IMG/VR virus record: IMGVR_UViG_3300047546_001836 | Coordinates: 1-62,417 of that record | Reading direction: 5' to 3' (one strand) | Length of the DNA: 62,417 nucleotides | Source of the DNA: a virus | Shown here: positions 8,936 through 17,878 of the stretch, one piece after another | Layout: every line of letters starts with the position of its first letter | Numbering within the stretch: position 1 is the stretch's first letter | The notes under the pieces: generated by a model | The model's input: only the letters and a program-made list of their open reading frames with translations | What the model was told of the DNA's origin: nothing | Databases searched by the model: none | Position numbers and translations under genes: made by a program

Positions 8936-9409
8936 ATGAGGGGCATGACGACCGCCAACCCCCTCGCCTCGATCCCCGCCACCCTCGCGCTGACGAGCGC
9001 GGCCCCGATCCACCTCACCACTGAGGCGCTCCATGAGCGCGCTCAGCGTGAGCGCGTGTGGCACTTCATGCGCGCCGACCAGCTCGGCCTGCGCGCCGAA
9101 TTCGACCTCGGCGTGATCGCGGTCGGCATTCTCCCCTGGTCTTCCCCCGACCACTGGATTGAGGCGGTCACGATCCGCGTCAATCCGGTGTCGACGGATC
9201 GCTGGGTGTTCACCTGCCCGGTCGCCAGCGCAGCGACGCTGCAAGAGGCGGTCGACCAGATCCAAATGGGGATCGACGGCTGGCGTGGCGACGACGACGC
9301 TGAGGACGACCGGGACGACCTCACCCGCCTTGAGGACGAGGATCGTGCCTATGAGTCTCTGGAGTTCTTCGACGTCCCCGAGGATCTCCAGCCCTTCCAG
9401 GGGAGCTGA
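8936..9409 (+). CDS. Acidic protein of unknown function
   Basis: A 157-residue protein with an Ala/Thr-rich N-terminus and a strongly acidic C-terminus (GDDDAEDDRDD). Codon usage is richer in GCC, ACC and CGC than in its neighbours, which may mark a different history. Two starts are possible, ATG 8936 and ATG 8945; the first is better spaced from GGCTGGGG. No known family is recognised. It sits directly upstream of the portal gene. Confidence 0.55.
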   Translation: MRGMTTANPLASIPATLALTSAAPIHLTTEALHERAQRERVWHFMRADQLGLRAEFDLGVIAVGILPWSSPDHWIEAVTIRVNPVSTDRWVFTCPVASAATLQEAVDQIQMGIDGWRGDDDAEDDRDDLTRLEDEDRAYESLEFFDVPEDLQPFQGS

Positions 9410-9449
9410 AGTAGTCGCTCGACTGCCCCGTGTGGGGTAAGCTCAGGGC

Positions 9450-11306
9450 ATGAGCTGGTTCAGCAAGATCGTGGGACAGAGCCTCCTTCTGGAGGCTCCT
9501 AAGGCTTCCGTCAAGGAAACCACCAAGGAGCTTCCTAAGGGGGCTGGTCTTGGTGCTGAGGAACCCGCCCCCCGCTTTTACGGTCTGGAGCATCCCTTTC
9601 AGACCGCCTCTCCCTTTGGTGGCCTGTCTTCCGCCTTTGGCCAGCAGATCGACCTGCAGAATCGGTATGCGGACTACGAGGCCATGTCCGAGTACCCCGT
9701 GCTGTCGACGGCGTTGGATATTTACGCTGACGACAGCACCAAGAAGGATCACCTCCAGAACCGCAAGGTCTGGTGCGTCTCTGAGCATGAGGGAATTCAG
9801 AAGGAGCTGAACGACCTTTTGGATCGGCTCAAGATCGGGGACGACCTCCGTTCGACGGCTCGCCTGCTCTGCCTGTACGGAAATCGCTTCTCGGAGATCG
9901 CGTACTCGCAGGAGGGAGTGGCGGGCTTTCGCCCCCTTCCGACCTCCAGCATGCGCCGCGTAGAGACGGATCTCGGGAAGCACCTTGGATTCGCACAGCT
10001 ACTGTCCTCGCGGACGCTTTCGTTGGAGGCTTACGTTCAGGCGTCCGTGCTGTATCAGGAGATCAAGAAGAAGCCGATCCCTGAGCCAAACAGCAAGGAC
10101 ATTCGGAGCATGTTGCTCTTCCACCAGAAGCTCCAAGAGCAGCTTCGTGCGACGGGCTTGGTGCCATTTGAGCCGTGGGAGGTCATTCACTGGAGGCTTC
10201 GGGAGAGCAGCTCGGTCTACGGGTACGGAATCCTGCATGACGCGATCTGGGCGTGGCGTCGGCTGACCCTGCTCGAGGACTCGGCCATTGTCTACAAGCT
10301 CACGCGCTCACCCGCTCGCTTCGTCTTTTACATCGACACCACCAGCAAGACGACGCAGCAGGCGCAGGCGCACATTCAGAACGCCAAGACGATGCTCACC
10401 AAGAAGCGGTTTGTGACTCCTGACGGGAAGATCGACTTTCGCGCCTCCCCGCTTGGGCAAGAAGAGAACTTCTTCGTGGCGACCTCGAACGGGAAGCGTA
10501 GCACCGAGATCGAGATGCTCTCTGGTGCGGATTGGCAGAACACCGAGGATCTTGAGTACTTCCTGAAGCACGTCTTGGCGAAGCTCAAGATTCCTCGGGC
10601 GTATCTTTCGCTCGAAGAGGGCGACACTCGCGCTTCACTCGCGCAGCTTGACTCACGCTTTGCTTCGACCGTGGAGCGAATTCAGAACGAGATCCTCGCG
10701 GGCGTGTCCATGATCTGCCGCTACCACCTGACTGCCAAGGGCATTGACCCGGATGCGGTGAAGTGGAGCATTCACATGACGCCCCCGTCGCAGATCAACG
10801 AGCTGGCGCAGATCGAGGCGCTAAGCGCGAAGGCGGATCTTGCGAGCCGCATGGTGGACTTCTTTCCCAAGGACGACATTCTGCGTCGTGCGTTCGGTCT
10901 CTCTGAACAGGAGGCGCGTGAGGTCACCAAGGCGAAGGAGAAGGCGGATCGTGCTGCTGCTGCCATGCAAGCGGAACTCGAGGCAAGCGCACAAGGGCAG
11001 ATCATGGCGGCACAGCAGGCAGCTATGCCCGAGGAACCGCAAGAGTCAGTGCTTGACCCGATGATCAAGAAGATCCTCACTGAGCGCGATCCGCTCGACG
11101 CTTCGACGTCCTCTACGCTCCTTCGAGAGATTCGGCGTCTTGGTGCGGACGAGAAGGCGGAGCGCCTTCGTCGAGATCAGGAGCGGGCGCGGTTGCTCAA
11201 GCTCGAGCGAGAGCTGATCCAGCTTCGAAAGGAGATCCGGCGCACCAAGATCCTCACCGGGATTCGCAATGAGCAGGATCGGAGATCGCGTCGGCGCGAG
11301 GAGTGA
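9450..11306 (+). CDS. Portal protein (T4 gp20-like)
   Basis: It forms the dodecameric ring at the capsid vertex through which DNA passes and on which the prohead initiates. The 618-residue protein has the gp20-like run RFVFYIDTTSKTTQQAQ, then KKRFVTPDGKIDF, an acidic GQEENFFVA segment and a hinge before IEMLSGADWQNTEDLEYF and LKIPRAYLSLEEG. The C-terminal 150 residues are helical, with a charged coiled coil. There is no SD; ATG lies six bases after TAAGCT (9438-9443), which suggests a leaderless transcript. Its stop is followed at once by the dispersed palindrome. Confidence 0.9.
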   Translation: MSWFSKIVGQSLLLEAPKASVKETTKELPKGAGLGAEEPAPRFYGLEHPFQTASPFGGLSSAFGQQIDLQNRYADYEAMSEYPVLSTALDIYADDSTKKDHLQNRKVWCVSEHEGIQKELNDLLDRLKIGDDLRSTARLLCLYGNRFSEIAYSQEGVAGFRPLPTSSMRRVETDLGKHLGFAQLLSSRTLSLEAYVQASVLYQEIKKKPIPEPNSKDIRSMLLFHQKLQEQLRATGLVPFEPWEVIHWRLRESSSVYGYGILHDAIWAWRRLTLLEDSAIVYKLTRSPARFVFYIDTTSKTTQQAQAHIQNAKTMLTKKRFVTPDGKIDFRASPLGQEENFFVATSNGKRSTEIEMLSGADWQNTEDLEYFLKHVLAKLKIPRAYLSLEEGDTRASLAQLDSRFASTVERIQNEILAGVSMICRYHLTAKGIDPDAVKWSIHMTPPSQINELAQIEALSAKADLASRMVDFFPKDDILRRAFGLSEQEAREVTKAKEKADRAAAAMQAELEASAQGQIMAAQQAAMPEEPQESVLDPMIKKILTERDPLDASTSSTLLREIRRLGADEKAERLRRDQERARLLKLERELIQLRKEIRRTKILTGIRNEQDRRSRRREE

Positions 11307-11323
11307 ACGAATTCGAATTCGTT
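11306..11323. repeat. Dispersed palindrome, portal junction copy
   Basis: Perfect 18-base palindrome AACGAATTCGAATTCGTT starting one base after the TGA (11304-11306 overlap by one base) of the portal gene and ending just before the SD of the next gene. Confidence 0.8.
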
Positions 11324-11333
11324 GGAGGAGAAC

Positions 11334-12074
11334 ATGAGCGATTCGATCTTGCTTGCACCAAAGGAGGTGCTGGCCGAGTTGGAGCAGGGGCTTCGGTGGC
11401 ATGAGGCGGGGCTGAGTGGGGACGGCTTGGAGGATCAGACTGTCCGCGAGGCGCGTGCGCTTCTGAAGGGCGATCCGCTCTCCGAGGAGAAGGCGAATCG
11501 GATGTATCGCTTCTTGGCTCGCACCAAGGGGTGGAAGACGACGAAGGGATTCCACGAGGGAGAGGAGGGCTATCCGAATCCGGCTCGGGTGTCGTTCGCG
11601 CTTTGGGGTGGAGAGGCTGCGTCGGCTTGGGTTCAAGAAGCCTTGAGGTACTTCACCAAGAAGGCTGTGGAGGAAGGACTGAAGACCCCGATCCCCTCTT
11701 GCTTCGAGCGTGTGGAGGAAGTCCTCACCAAGAGCGCCTGGGGAGAGATCAACCTCCAGAGTGAGGAATTCGAGAGCGCCGAATTCGTTCTGAAGGATCG
11801 AAATCCCGCTCGATTCCAGAAGATCGTCGAGTCGAAGATCCTGGGGCTGATCGAGCGGTATCAAGCATCTTCCCCTCCGATCTCTCCTCAAGCTCCTCCA
11901 GCCCTTCGACCCGCGCTCGACCGCTTGGTGGCGTCGATGCACCGCACGCTCGACGCCTTGCCATCCCGAGAGGAGATTCGAGCCTTGAGTCTCTACGAGC
12001 AGGTGGCGATCCACGATCTCCTGGGCGCTCGCCTTGCCGATTTTGTGTATATCGGTAAGCATCTCCTTAGATGA
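11334..12074 (+). CDS. Head-module protein with phage WGG-type domain
   Basis: A 246-residue protein starting at ATG 11334 after GGAGGA. Residues about 45-105 hold KANRMYRFLARTKGW, then GYPNPARVSFALWGGEAA. This small domain is seen in several phage head-region proteins, where it follows a similar Gly-Tyr-Pro and Trp-Gly-Gly pattern. The rest is helical and Pro-rich near residue 190. It lies between portal and core proteins, so a prohead role is likely. Exact function unknown. Confidence 0.6.
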   Translation: MSDSILLAPKEVLAELEQGLRWHEAGLSGDGLEDQTVREARALLKGDPLSEEKANRMYRFLARTKGWKTTKGFHEGEEGYPNPARVSFALWGGEAASAWVQEALRYFTKKAVEEGLKTPIPSCFERVEEVLTKSAWGEINLQSEEFESAEFVLKDRNPARFQKIVESKILGLIERYQASSPPISPQAPPALRPALDRLVASMHRTLDALPSREEIRALSLYEQVAIHDLLGARLADFVYIGKHLLR

Positions 12075-12084
12075 GGGAGTTGAG

Positions 12085-13068
12085 ATGAGCATCGACAAGG
12101 ACAAGCTGACCGCGAGCGCCATGCGCTTCATGGGGATCAAGCAGGCTGAGCCTGTGGCCACCAAGCCCCTGACCGAGGAGCGGCAGACCACGGACGCCCC
12201 AGCCGCCGCCACCGCTTCGACCGAGCCTGCGGCCACCAAGCAGGACGACCCGATTGTCCTGCCCGAGTCTCGCTTCAAGACCTCCGCCGAGGTCGTGGAC
12301 GCGCTCATGGAGATGGTGGACGCCGCGTATGCCAGCGACGTGATCCTCTCCGAGCAGGCGGTCGAGGACAAGGATCGCAACGCCGTGAAGGCGAACATCA
12401 CCGAGAAGGTCGCCCAGGCGGTCGCCTCTGGTGCGTCCCTCGATGAGGCGTTCAAGCTCATCCGGCGCTTGGTGGGTGGCTCGCTGAAGAAGGTGAAGCA
12501 GCGCATCCTGAAGGGTGCCGAGAAGATGAAGGCGAAGCTCCTGCGGCGTCGGCACCGCTCGGATCGCAAGCGGTATGCGAAGGTATACCGCCGCAAGGCT
12601 TCCACCAAGCGCCACATGAAGAAGGTGGCGAAGCTGCGGGCGAAGCTGCACCTCAAGAAGGCTGCGGCTCCTGCTCCGAAGAACGAGTCAGTCGCGGCCC
12701 TGCGGGCGCTCCTGAACGAGTCTGCGGCTCCCGCCACGACCCCGGTCGACCCTCTCGACTTCGCGCTGTTCGAGGCGGCTGGCACCTTGAACCTCGCCAT
12801 TGCGGAGTGTGCCGACAAGATCCAGGCGATCATCGAGACCTCGAACCTCTCCGAGCTTCAGGGCCACGGGCAGATCGCGGAGTCCTTGGTGGCGGGCTGC
12901 GACAAGACCCTCGAGGAGTCGGTGCTGGGCGAGTGGAACAAGGCAGCGCACCTTGCGCCGATCCTGAACCGCCTCTCGGTGCTTCAGGCGCTGGCGAAGG
13001 AGATCGACACGGTGGTGCCGCTCCGGCCTGCGTTCTTGGCGGCGGTGGAGCTGCCTGAGGGAAACTGA
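12085..13068 (+). CDS. Putative prohead core protein with basic segment
   Basis: A 327-residue, Ala/Lys-rich helical protein starting at ATG 12085 (SD GAGGGAG); the frame extends upstream without an SD. Residues about 135-195 form a very basic stretch with KAKLLRRRHRSDRKRY and several KK pairs. The N-terminal part is Thr/Pro/Ala-rich and the C-terminal part is helical. Between portal and prohead protease in T4-like phages lie small core proteins, so it may be a core protein or a DNA-binding internal protein. No direct homology recognised. Confidence 0.55.
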   Translation: MSIDKDKLTASAMRFMGIKQAEPVATKPLTEERQTTDAPAAATASTEPAATKQDDPIVLPESRFKTSAEVVDALMEMVDAAYASDVILSEQAVEDKDRNAVKANITEKVAQAVASGASLDEAFKLIRRLVGGSLKKVKQRILKGAEKMKAKLLRRRHRSDRKRYAKVYRRKASTKRHMKKVAKLRAKLHLKKAAAPAPKNESVAALRALLNESAAPATTPVDPLDFALFEAAGTLNLAIAECADKIQAIIETSNLSELQGHGQIAESLVAGCDKTLEESVLGEWNKAAHLAPILNRLSVLQALAKEIDTVVPLRPAFLAAVELPEGN

Positions 13069-13280
13069 GCGAGTTCTCTCGGTCTGAGGTGCGGCGGAAG
13101 ATCGGGTACACCCCTCTGGATCTCAGAGCGCAGGTAAGGCCCGATCAGGAACGGATCTCGGATCGGAGAGAAAGCCCAGAATCCAAGAGACGACGGAGCC
13201 TCCTCTGGAGGCTGCCCTTCCGGCGCAAGAAGCGGTGACAAGGGAAGAGCAAGGGAAGGGGGGAAAGGGAAGGGAAGGCG
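13069..13280. other. Noncoding gap with polypurine tract
   Basis: No convincing gene. It contains a short hairpin GCCTCC-TCT-GGAGGC (13198-13212) without a T tract, and from about 13239 an almost pure A/G tract of GGGAAG-type repeats running into the terminator hairpin. Confidence 0.5.
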
Positions 13281-13325
13281 GGGCTGGTGGCGAAGTCGAA
13301 TTCGTCGCCAGCCCTACCTTCTTTT
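13281..13325 (+). terminator. Intrinsic terminator with palindrome at its apex
   Basis: A 14-bp stem (GGGCTGGTGGCGAA with TTCGTCGCCAGCCC, two G-U pairs) has the loop GTCGAA and is followed by TACCTTCTTTT. The apex is a copy of the dispersed palindrome, CGAAGTCGAATTCG at 13291-13304. Confidence 0.75.
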
Positions 13326-13352
13326 GGCAGATCACGTTCGAGCAGCTAAGCT
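13324..13352 (+). promoter_or_regulatory. Sigma70-like promoter upstream of protease gene
   Basis: TTGGCA (13324-13329) is separated by 17 bases from TAAGCT (13347-13352), 18 bases before the ATG of the protease gene. It follows a terminator directly, as expected for a new transcription unit. Confidence 0.5.
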
Positions 13353-13369
13353 CAAGAGAGAGGAAACGA

Positions 13370-15673
13370 ATGATGGAGACACTCTACGAGCGGGTGGCGG
13401 ATCAGGTTCTGAGCATTGTGGAGGCGCGCACCCCGGCTGGCTTGATTCGCGTCAAGGGGGAGTTTGGTCGGGTCGACGCGAAGAACCAGAACGGGCGGAT
13501 CTACGAGCGGCGCATCATGGAGAATGCGCTCAAGCTCGCCTCCGAGGATCTCACCAAGAGGCGCATGCTTGGTGAGCTGGATCATCCTGCCGAGGGGAAG
13601 ACCTCGCTCTGGCGCGTGAGCCACCTCATCGAGGATCTGAAGATCCGCGAGGACGGGGTGATCGAGGGTTCCTGCGTGATCCTGAACACCCCTGGCGGCA
13701 AGATCATGCAGGCGCTGATCGAGGCGAACGCTGCCGTGGGGATCTCCTCTCGCGCCTCGGGGAGCGTGACGCGCAGGGGGGACGCCGACTACGTCAATGA
13801 GGATCTGCGCCTCAAGACCTTCGACTTCGTGGTCGACCCTTCGGTGAAGACCGCGTATCCGCTTGCGGAGTCGCTCAACGAGTCGATCCGCGAAGTCGAG
13901 GCGGACGAGGTCAAGATGCGGCAAATTCTCTCCGACAATCCGTTTCTGCTCGAAGCGGCCAAGGACATGATCGCGGGGGATTTGCTTGAGGCGGACGACG
14001 TGGTTCGCAAGCTCATTGGCACCAAGGACGCTGAGGAGGTAGCGGAGGCGGTCGAAGCTAAGCCTGAGGCCGCTGAAGTGGTCTCGGAGGCGCAGGCTGA
14101 GGCGCAGGAGACGCTGGGAGAGACGAAGGAGGACGTGAGGGAGGACGTGAAGGAGGACGCGGGGGCAGAGCTTCGTGCGCTTCAGGAGGAGATCGCCAAG
14201 CTCAACGAGCGGGACGTGGAGCGGGATCGTTTGGTGCGCGCTCGCTTGGAGGAGGCTCAGGCTGACCTTGACGCGAAGGTCGCCAAGATCGCTGAGATGG
14301 AGACGGAACTGCAAGGGCGTGAGGAGCGGATTCGCACGCTGACTGAGGAGAATGCCACCACCAAGAACGAGTCGGCCACCTTGCTGGCGGAGGGGCGGCT
14401 GACCCTGGAGCAGGTCACCGCTGAGCGGGACGCGTTGGCGAATTCGATCTCGTCGGCTCGGGAGCTGGTGATCGCGGAGATGCGGACGCGCATGGAGGAG
14501 GCGACGGCAGAAGCGCATGCGCTTGGGCGCAAGCAGGCGCTCTCGCAGGTCTCGAGCCAAGATCCTCGCGTCATGGCTGCCCTTCGGATCGTGGAGGCGA
14601 TTCGTCCGCACCTTGAGCCGCTGGTCAACAGCCCTCAGGCGGCTGCGCTCCTCGAGAGTCGGGATCGGGTGGAGTCCTTGACGGACGCGTTGGTGCGGGA
14701 GGAGTTCAAGAACCTCCAGGCACAGGATCGGAACCGGCGCTTGGTGGAGCAGATCGAGTCTCTCCGGGCGGAGAACCTCATGCTGCGCCAGACGGGGGCG
14801 CACCCGAAGACGGATCTGATCCGCACGCTCATGGGGCCGAAGCTCACCGAGGCCGTGGTGAAGGATCGGCTGGAGCAGATCTTCGCCACTCCCGAGATCG
14901 GCACCCCCGAGGAGGCGCTGAAGAAGCTGGTGCTGGAGCGCCTCTCTGGAGAGCGGGTCGACATCGAGGCGCGTGCTGGCGAGCGTTGGCAGGCTCGCCT
15001 TGAGGCGGTCGAGGCGGATCTGGCCACGGCCCGAGAGGAGATCCAGCGGCACCGCGAGAACCTCGCCATTGCCAACGTCGAGAAGGCATCTGTGGAAGCG
15101 GCCCGCAAGACACTTCAGGACGATCTCGCTCGGATGCGGGGAGCTATCTCCGAGACGATTGAGTCATTCTCGAAGCTCGAGACCGAGCTTGCCGAGGTGA
15201 AGTCGGATCGGGATCGCTTCCAGGCTGAGGTCTCCGCGATGAAGCGGCAGATGGAGGAGGCGCGCACCACGCATGCGGAGCGGCTCCAGTTGGTGGAGGC
15301 TGCTGCCACCAAGCGGATCGAGGCAGCGGAGTCGCGGAGCCAGCTCTTGGAGGAGCAGAAGAGCGCGATCCTGAGCGTCGCTACTCGCCCGGATCGCTTC
15401 GCGCTCCAGGCTCGAATCCAGAAGCTCGACACGCCTGAGGGGGTGAAGCACCTCATGGAAAGCCTTGCCCCAGCCCGCGAGAGCAGGCTCGAGGAGAGCG
15501 TGGAGGCTCGGTTGCAGAACGCACCAAGCCCCGAGCCTTCCTTCAAGGGAGTCGCTCCTGCCGAGCGCATTGAGGAGGAGGTCTCTCGCCCCGCGCAAGA
15601 GCAGCCGCTGAGCAAGGCTGACCTGAACTACGCTCAGGATCTCCTCGCACGCATGGTCGCGCCCAAGCAGTAA
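13370..15673 (+). CDS. Prohead maturation protease fused to coiled-coil scaffold-like region
   Basis: The first ~210 of 767 residues resemble the T4 gp21 prohead protease: KNQNGRIYERR (39-49), RMLGELDHP with His72, and VGISSRASG (123-131) with the likely nucleophile Ser. These enzymes cut head proteins during maturation. From about 255 to 700 the protein is a long charged coiled coil rich in Glu, Ala, Leu and Arg, like an internal scaffold. T4 encodes the protease and the scaffold gp22 separately. I start at ATG 13370 (SD GAGAGG) because the terminator and promoter lie in the upstream part of the open frame. Self-processing or an internal start could release the scaffold. Confidence 0.8.
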   Translation: MMETLYERVADQVLSIVEARTPAGLIRVKGEFGRVDAKNQNGRIYERRIMENALKLASEDLTKRRMLGELDHPAEGKTSLWRVSHLIEDLKIREDGVIEGSCVILNTPGGKIMQALIEANAAVGISSRASGSVTRRGDADYVNEDLRLKTFDFVVDPSVKTAYPLAESLNESIREVEADEVKMRQILSDNPFLLEAAKDMIAGDLLEADDVVRKLIGTKDAEEVAEAVEAKPEAAEVVSEAQAEAQETLGETKEDVREDVKEDAGAELRALQEEIAKLNERDVERDRLVRARLEEAQADLDAKVAKIAEMETELQGREERIRTLTEENATTKNESATLLAEGRLTLEQVTAERDALANSISSARELVIAEMRTRMEEATAEAHALGRKQALSQVSSQDPRVMAALRIVEAIRPHLEPLVNSPQAAALLESRDRVESLTDALVREEFKNLQAQDRNRRLVEQIESLRAENLMLRQTGAHPKTDLIRTLMGPKLTEAVVKDRLEQIFATPEIGTPEEALKKLVLERLSGERVDIEARAGERWQARLEAVEADLATAREEIQRHRENLAIANVEKASVEAARKTLQDDLARMRGAISETIESFSKLETELAEVKSDRDRFQAEVSAMKRQMEEARTTHAERLQLVEAAATKRIEAAESRSQLLEEQKSAILSVATRPDRFALQARIQKLDTPEGVKHLMESLAPARESRLEESVEARLQNAPSPEPSFKGVAPAERIEEEVSRPAQEQPLSKADLNYAQDLLARMVAPKQ

Positions 15674-15699
15674 GGCACCAAGAGCAGCCAGAGTACGCT

Positions 15700-15730
15700 G
15701 AGGAGAGGGAGATCCCCTCTCCTCATCTCG
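15700..15730 (+). terminator. Hairpin, possible terminator after protease
   Basis: A 10-bp perfect stem GAGGAGAGGG/CCCTCTCCTC with an AGATC loop lies 27 bases after the protease stop. The following ATCTCGTT is only weakly T-rich, so termination may be partial. Confidence 0.5.
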
Positions 15731-15783
15731 TTGGTGCGTCGAATTCGAATTCGTTCCCGACTGAAAAAGCTCGCTTCTGAGGC

Positions 15784-15812
15784 TTGCACGTTTTTAGCAG
15801 ACCGATTCTACA
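15784..15812 (+). promoter_or_regulatory. Sigma70-like promoter upstream of capsid gene
   Basis: TTGCAC and TCTACA are separated by 17 bases and end 21 bases before the major capsid ATG. The -35 side, CTTGCACGTTTTTAGC, matches an intergenic box also found upstream of the AAA ATPase gene (45957) and, more loosely, of the gene at 51425. Confidence 0.5.
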
Positions 15813-15833
15813 GCGAACAGAGGAGAACGAACA

Positions 15834-17291
15834 ATGGCGCGGAACAACTTGGTGGAAGAGTGGAAGAGCCTGATCGAGGGCAAGAACGGCGAGCTTCGTT
15901 CGCTGGATCGCCCCTTCAAGGACGAGCGTGGGGATCGGCGTGCGGGCTGGAATGCCAAGCGCGACGAGGCGCTCGCCGTCATGATGGAGAACTTCAGGAA
16001 CAACCCTGGCGACTCGCTGAACGAGGACACCACGACCTCGGTGATCAGCAACGGGCAGGCCATGACGCTGCCGCTGATCCGCAAGACGATGGGTCAGCTG
16101 ATCGCGTTCGATCTGGCTTTGGTGTCACCGATCAACAAGCCGACCGCTCAGGTCTTCATTCGGTCGTACAAGACCGGCTCGGCTCGTGGCAACATCGCGG
16201 CGGCGACCTCGCTGAACCAGACCTTCGCCCGCCACTACTCGAGCGAGTACGTCGAGGAGGAGGCGGCTGGCACGGGTAACGGGGCCACCAAGATCTTCTC
16301 GGGCAGCCTGCTCCAGCTCCCGGTTCGTCCGTACAACTCGACCACGGGCGTCTCTGTGGTGATCACGGACGGCACCGAGGTCTTCACCGACGACGGCTCT
16401 GGCCTCTTGGTGGGTGACGACGGCGGCACCGGCACGATCAACTACAGCACGGGTGCCTTCCGGGTCACCTTCAACACCGCGCCCACCAACGGCGACGCCA
16501 TCGTGGCGAGCTACTACCAGAACATGGAGGGTTCGTCCGCTGTTGGTGAGACGACCCTGGCGTTCGAGGCTGTGACCATGACGGCCCAGACTCGCCGCCT
16601 GCGCGCCAGCCTCACCTTCGAGGCGATGGACGAGATCCGCTCGCACACTGGTGCGGACGCGGAGCAGGAGATCGTCGACGAGATGACGATCCAGATCGCC
16701 ACCGAGCTGGATCGCCAGATCATCGACGCCCAGCTCTCGGCGGCTTCGACCACGGACACGCTGGCCTACTCTGCCACGGCGGTGACGGAGCTGGACAACA
16801 TCCTGAACATCCTGAAGAAGCTGGATCAGATCTCGGCTCGCGTGCGGCAGCGCACTCGCGGCTTCACGCCCAACTACATTGTGGTTGGGCCGGAGATCAT
16901 CGCCCTGATCGACCAGCTCTCTGGGCATGAGAACTACCGTGCGACGCTGAAGCGCGAGGGCGCGGGGATGGCGGACGGGGTCGAGCCGGTGGCGTCGAAG
17001 AACCCGCAGATCAAGCGGTGGGGGACGTACAACAACAAGTACGTCGTCTACGAGGATCTGTTCATGGACGAGGGTTCGTCCACCAAGCGCATTCTGCTCG
17101 GCTACCGTGGCTCGACCTGGGAGGAGGCTGGCACGATCTTCGCGCCCTACATGCCGATCCGCGTCGTGACGCAGGTCGATCCCGTGACCATGACGAAGAA
17201 GTTCGGCGTGATCACCCGGAACGCGCTCAAGGTGCATCGTCCCGAGTTCTACGGGAAGCTCTCGATCACTGGCTTGTCGACCCTGGCCTGA
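15834..17291 (+). CDS. Major capsid protein (T4 gp23-like)
   Basis: The HK97-fold shell subunit, 485 residues. The C-terminal region matches gp23: RILLGYRGSTWEEAG, FAPYMPIRVV, then FGVITRNALKVHRPEFYG. The N-terminus has the expected charged helix, and NGQAMTLPLIRKTMGQLIAFDL follows. Residues about 153-233 form an inserted beta domain (TDDGSGLLVGDDGG, TINYSTGAFRVTFNTAP) that recurs in the tail sheath. It starts at ATG with GAGGAGAACG upstream and has its own promoter and a strong terminator, which fits high expression. Confidence 0.93.
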   Translation: MARNNLVEEWKSLIEGKNGELRSLDRPFKDERGDRRAGWNAKRDEALAVMMENFRNNPGDSLNEDTTTSVISNGQAMTLPLIRKTMGQLIAFDLALVSPINKPTAQVFIRSYKTGSARGNIAAATSLNQTFARHYSSEYVEEEAAGTGNGATKIFSGSLLQLPVRPYNSTTGVSVVITDGTEVFTDDGSGLLVGDDGGTGTINYSTGAFRVTFNTAPTNGDAIVASYYQNMEGSSAVGETTLAFEAVTMTAQTRRLRASLTFEAMDEIRSHTGADAEQEIVDEMTIQIATELDRQIIDAQLSAASTTDTLAYSATAVTELDNILNILKKLDQISARVRQRTRGFTPNYIVVGPEIIALIDQLSGHENYRATLKREGAGMADGVEPVASKNPQIKRWGTYNNKYVVYEDLFMDEGSSTKRILLGYRGSTWEEAGTIFAPYMPIRVVTQVDPVTMTKKFGVITRNALKVHRPEFYGKLSITGLSTLA

Positions 17292-17319
17292 TCGGTGACC
17301 TCACCGTGAGGTGAGCGGG

Positions 17320-17358
17320 GGCGGGACGCATTCGAATGCGTTCCGCCTTTTCCTTTTT
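17320..17358 (+). terminator. Strong intrinsic terminator after capsid gene
   Basis: A 12-bp stem GGCGGGACGCAT/ATGCGTTCCGCC with loop TCGA is followed by TTTTCCTTTTT. The apex GCATTCGAATGC is a variant of the dispersed palindrome. Confidence 0.88.
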
Positions 17359-17416
17359 CCCCACCGCGCTCGACCGGTCTTTATAGTCGAGTTACCTCTG
17401 GAAGAGGAGATAAGAG

Positions 17417-17875
17417 ATGCCCTTGTATCGTCTGAAGCATTCGGCAGTTCCTTCCGGGGTCAAGAAGATCCGTCTGGAGGTCAGCCCCACTGAGTCCAGG
17501 CACCTTGCGGCTGGCGAGGTCTTCGAGGGGTCGGTCGAATGGCGCATGTGGCTGAAGACCCACTTGGTGGAGCTTCCCGCTCCCGTCGCTCCTGTAGTGG
17601 AGGTTCGTGTCGAGACGGCGGAGACGGCGTCGGTCGAGATCACCCCGTCGCTGGTCGACCTCTCCTTGGTGGAGCCGGTCAAGCTCGAGGAGCAGCCCGA
17701 TCCGCAGCCCGAGCAGTCTGCCCCGCCCGAGGTGCAGCCCGAGCCGAAGGTCGAGGAGCCTTCCGAGCCGAAGCCCGAAGTCCGCGAGATCGCTGAGGTT
17801 CCCGAGGTCGCTCCCGAGGTGACTGAGGTCAAGCCCGAGCCTGCCCCTCGTCCTCGCCGCTCCCTCGTCCGCTGA
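17417..17875 (+). CDS. Pro/Glu/Val-rich protein downstream of capsid
   Basis: A 152-residue protein with an ordered N-terminal ~60 residues and a low-complexity tail made of PE, PV and PK dipeptide runs ending in PRPRRSLVR. SD is GGAAGAGGAG. Tails of this type occur on head decoration or head-completion proteins, but no domain is recognised. It opens the neck-gene operon directly after the capsid terminator, with TTTATAG about 35 bases before the start as a possible -10 element. Confidence 0.6.
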   Translation: MPLYRLKHSAVPSGVKKIRLEVSPTESRHLAAGEVFEGSVEWRMWLKTHLVELPAPVAPVVEVRVETAETASVEITPSLVDLSLVEPVKLEEQPDPQPEQSAPPEVQPEPKVEEPSEPKPEVREIAEVPEVAPEVTEVKPEPAPRPRRSLVR

Positions 17876-17878
17876 ACA

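Noticed and set aside
11046-12833. 595-codon open frame on the minus strand
   Set aside because: It lies opposite well-supported head genes, has Arg/Leu/Ser-rich shadow composition and no SD; it reflects codon bias of the + strand genes.
13352-15052. 566-codon minus-strand open frame opposite the protease gene
   Set aside because: Shadow of a GC-rich, Glu/Leu-rich coiled-coil gene; composition is typical antisense His/Arg/Leu.
17292-17317. Separate terminator hairpin CCTCAC/GTGAGG after the capsid stop
   Set aside because: Short stem and no T tract; the strong terminator is the following hairpin.
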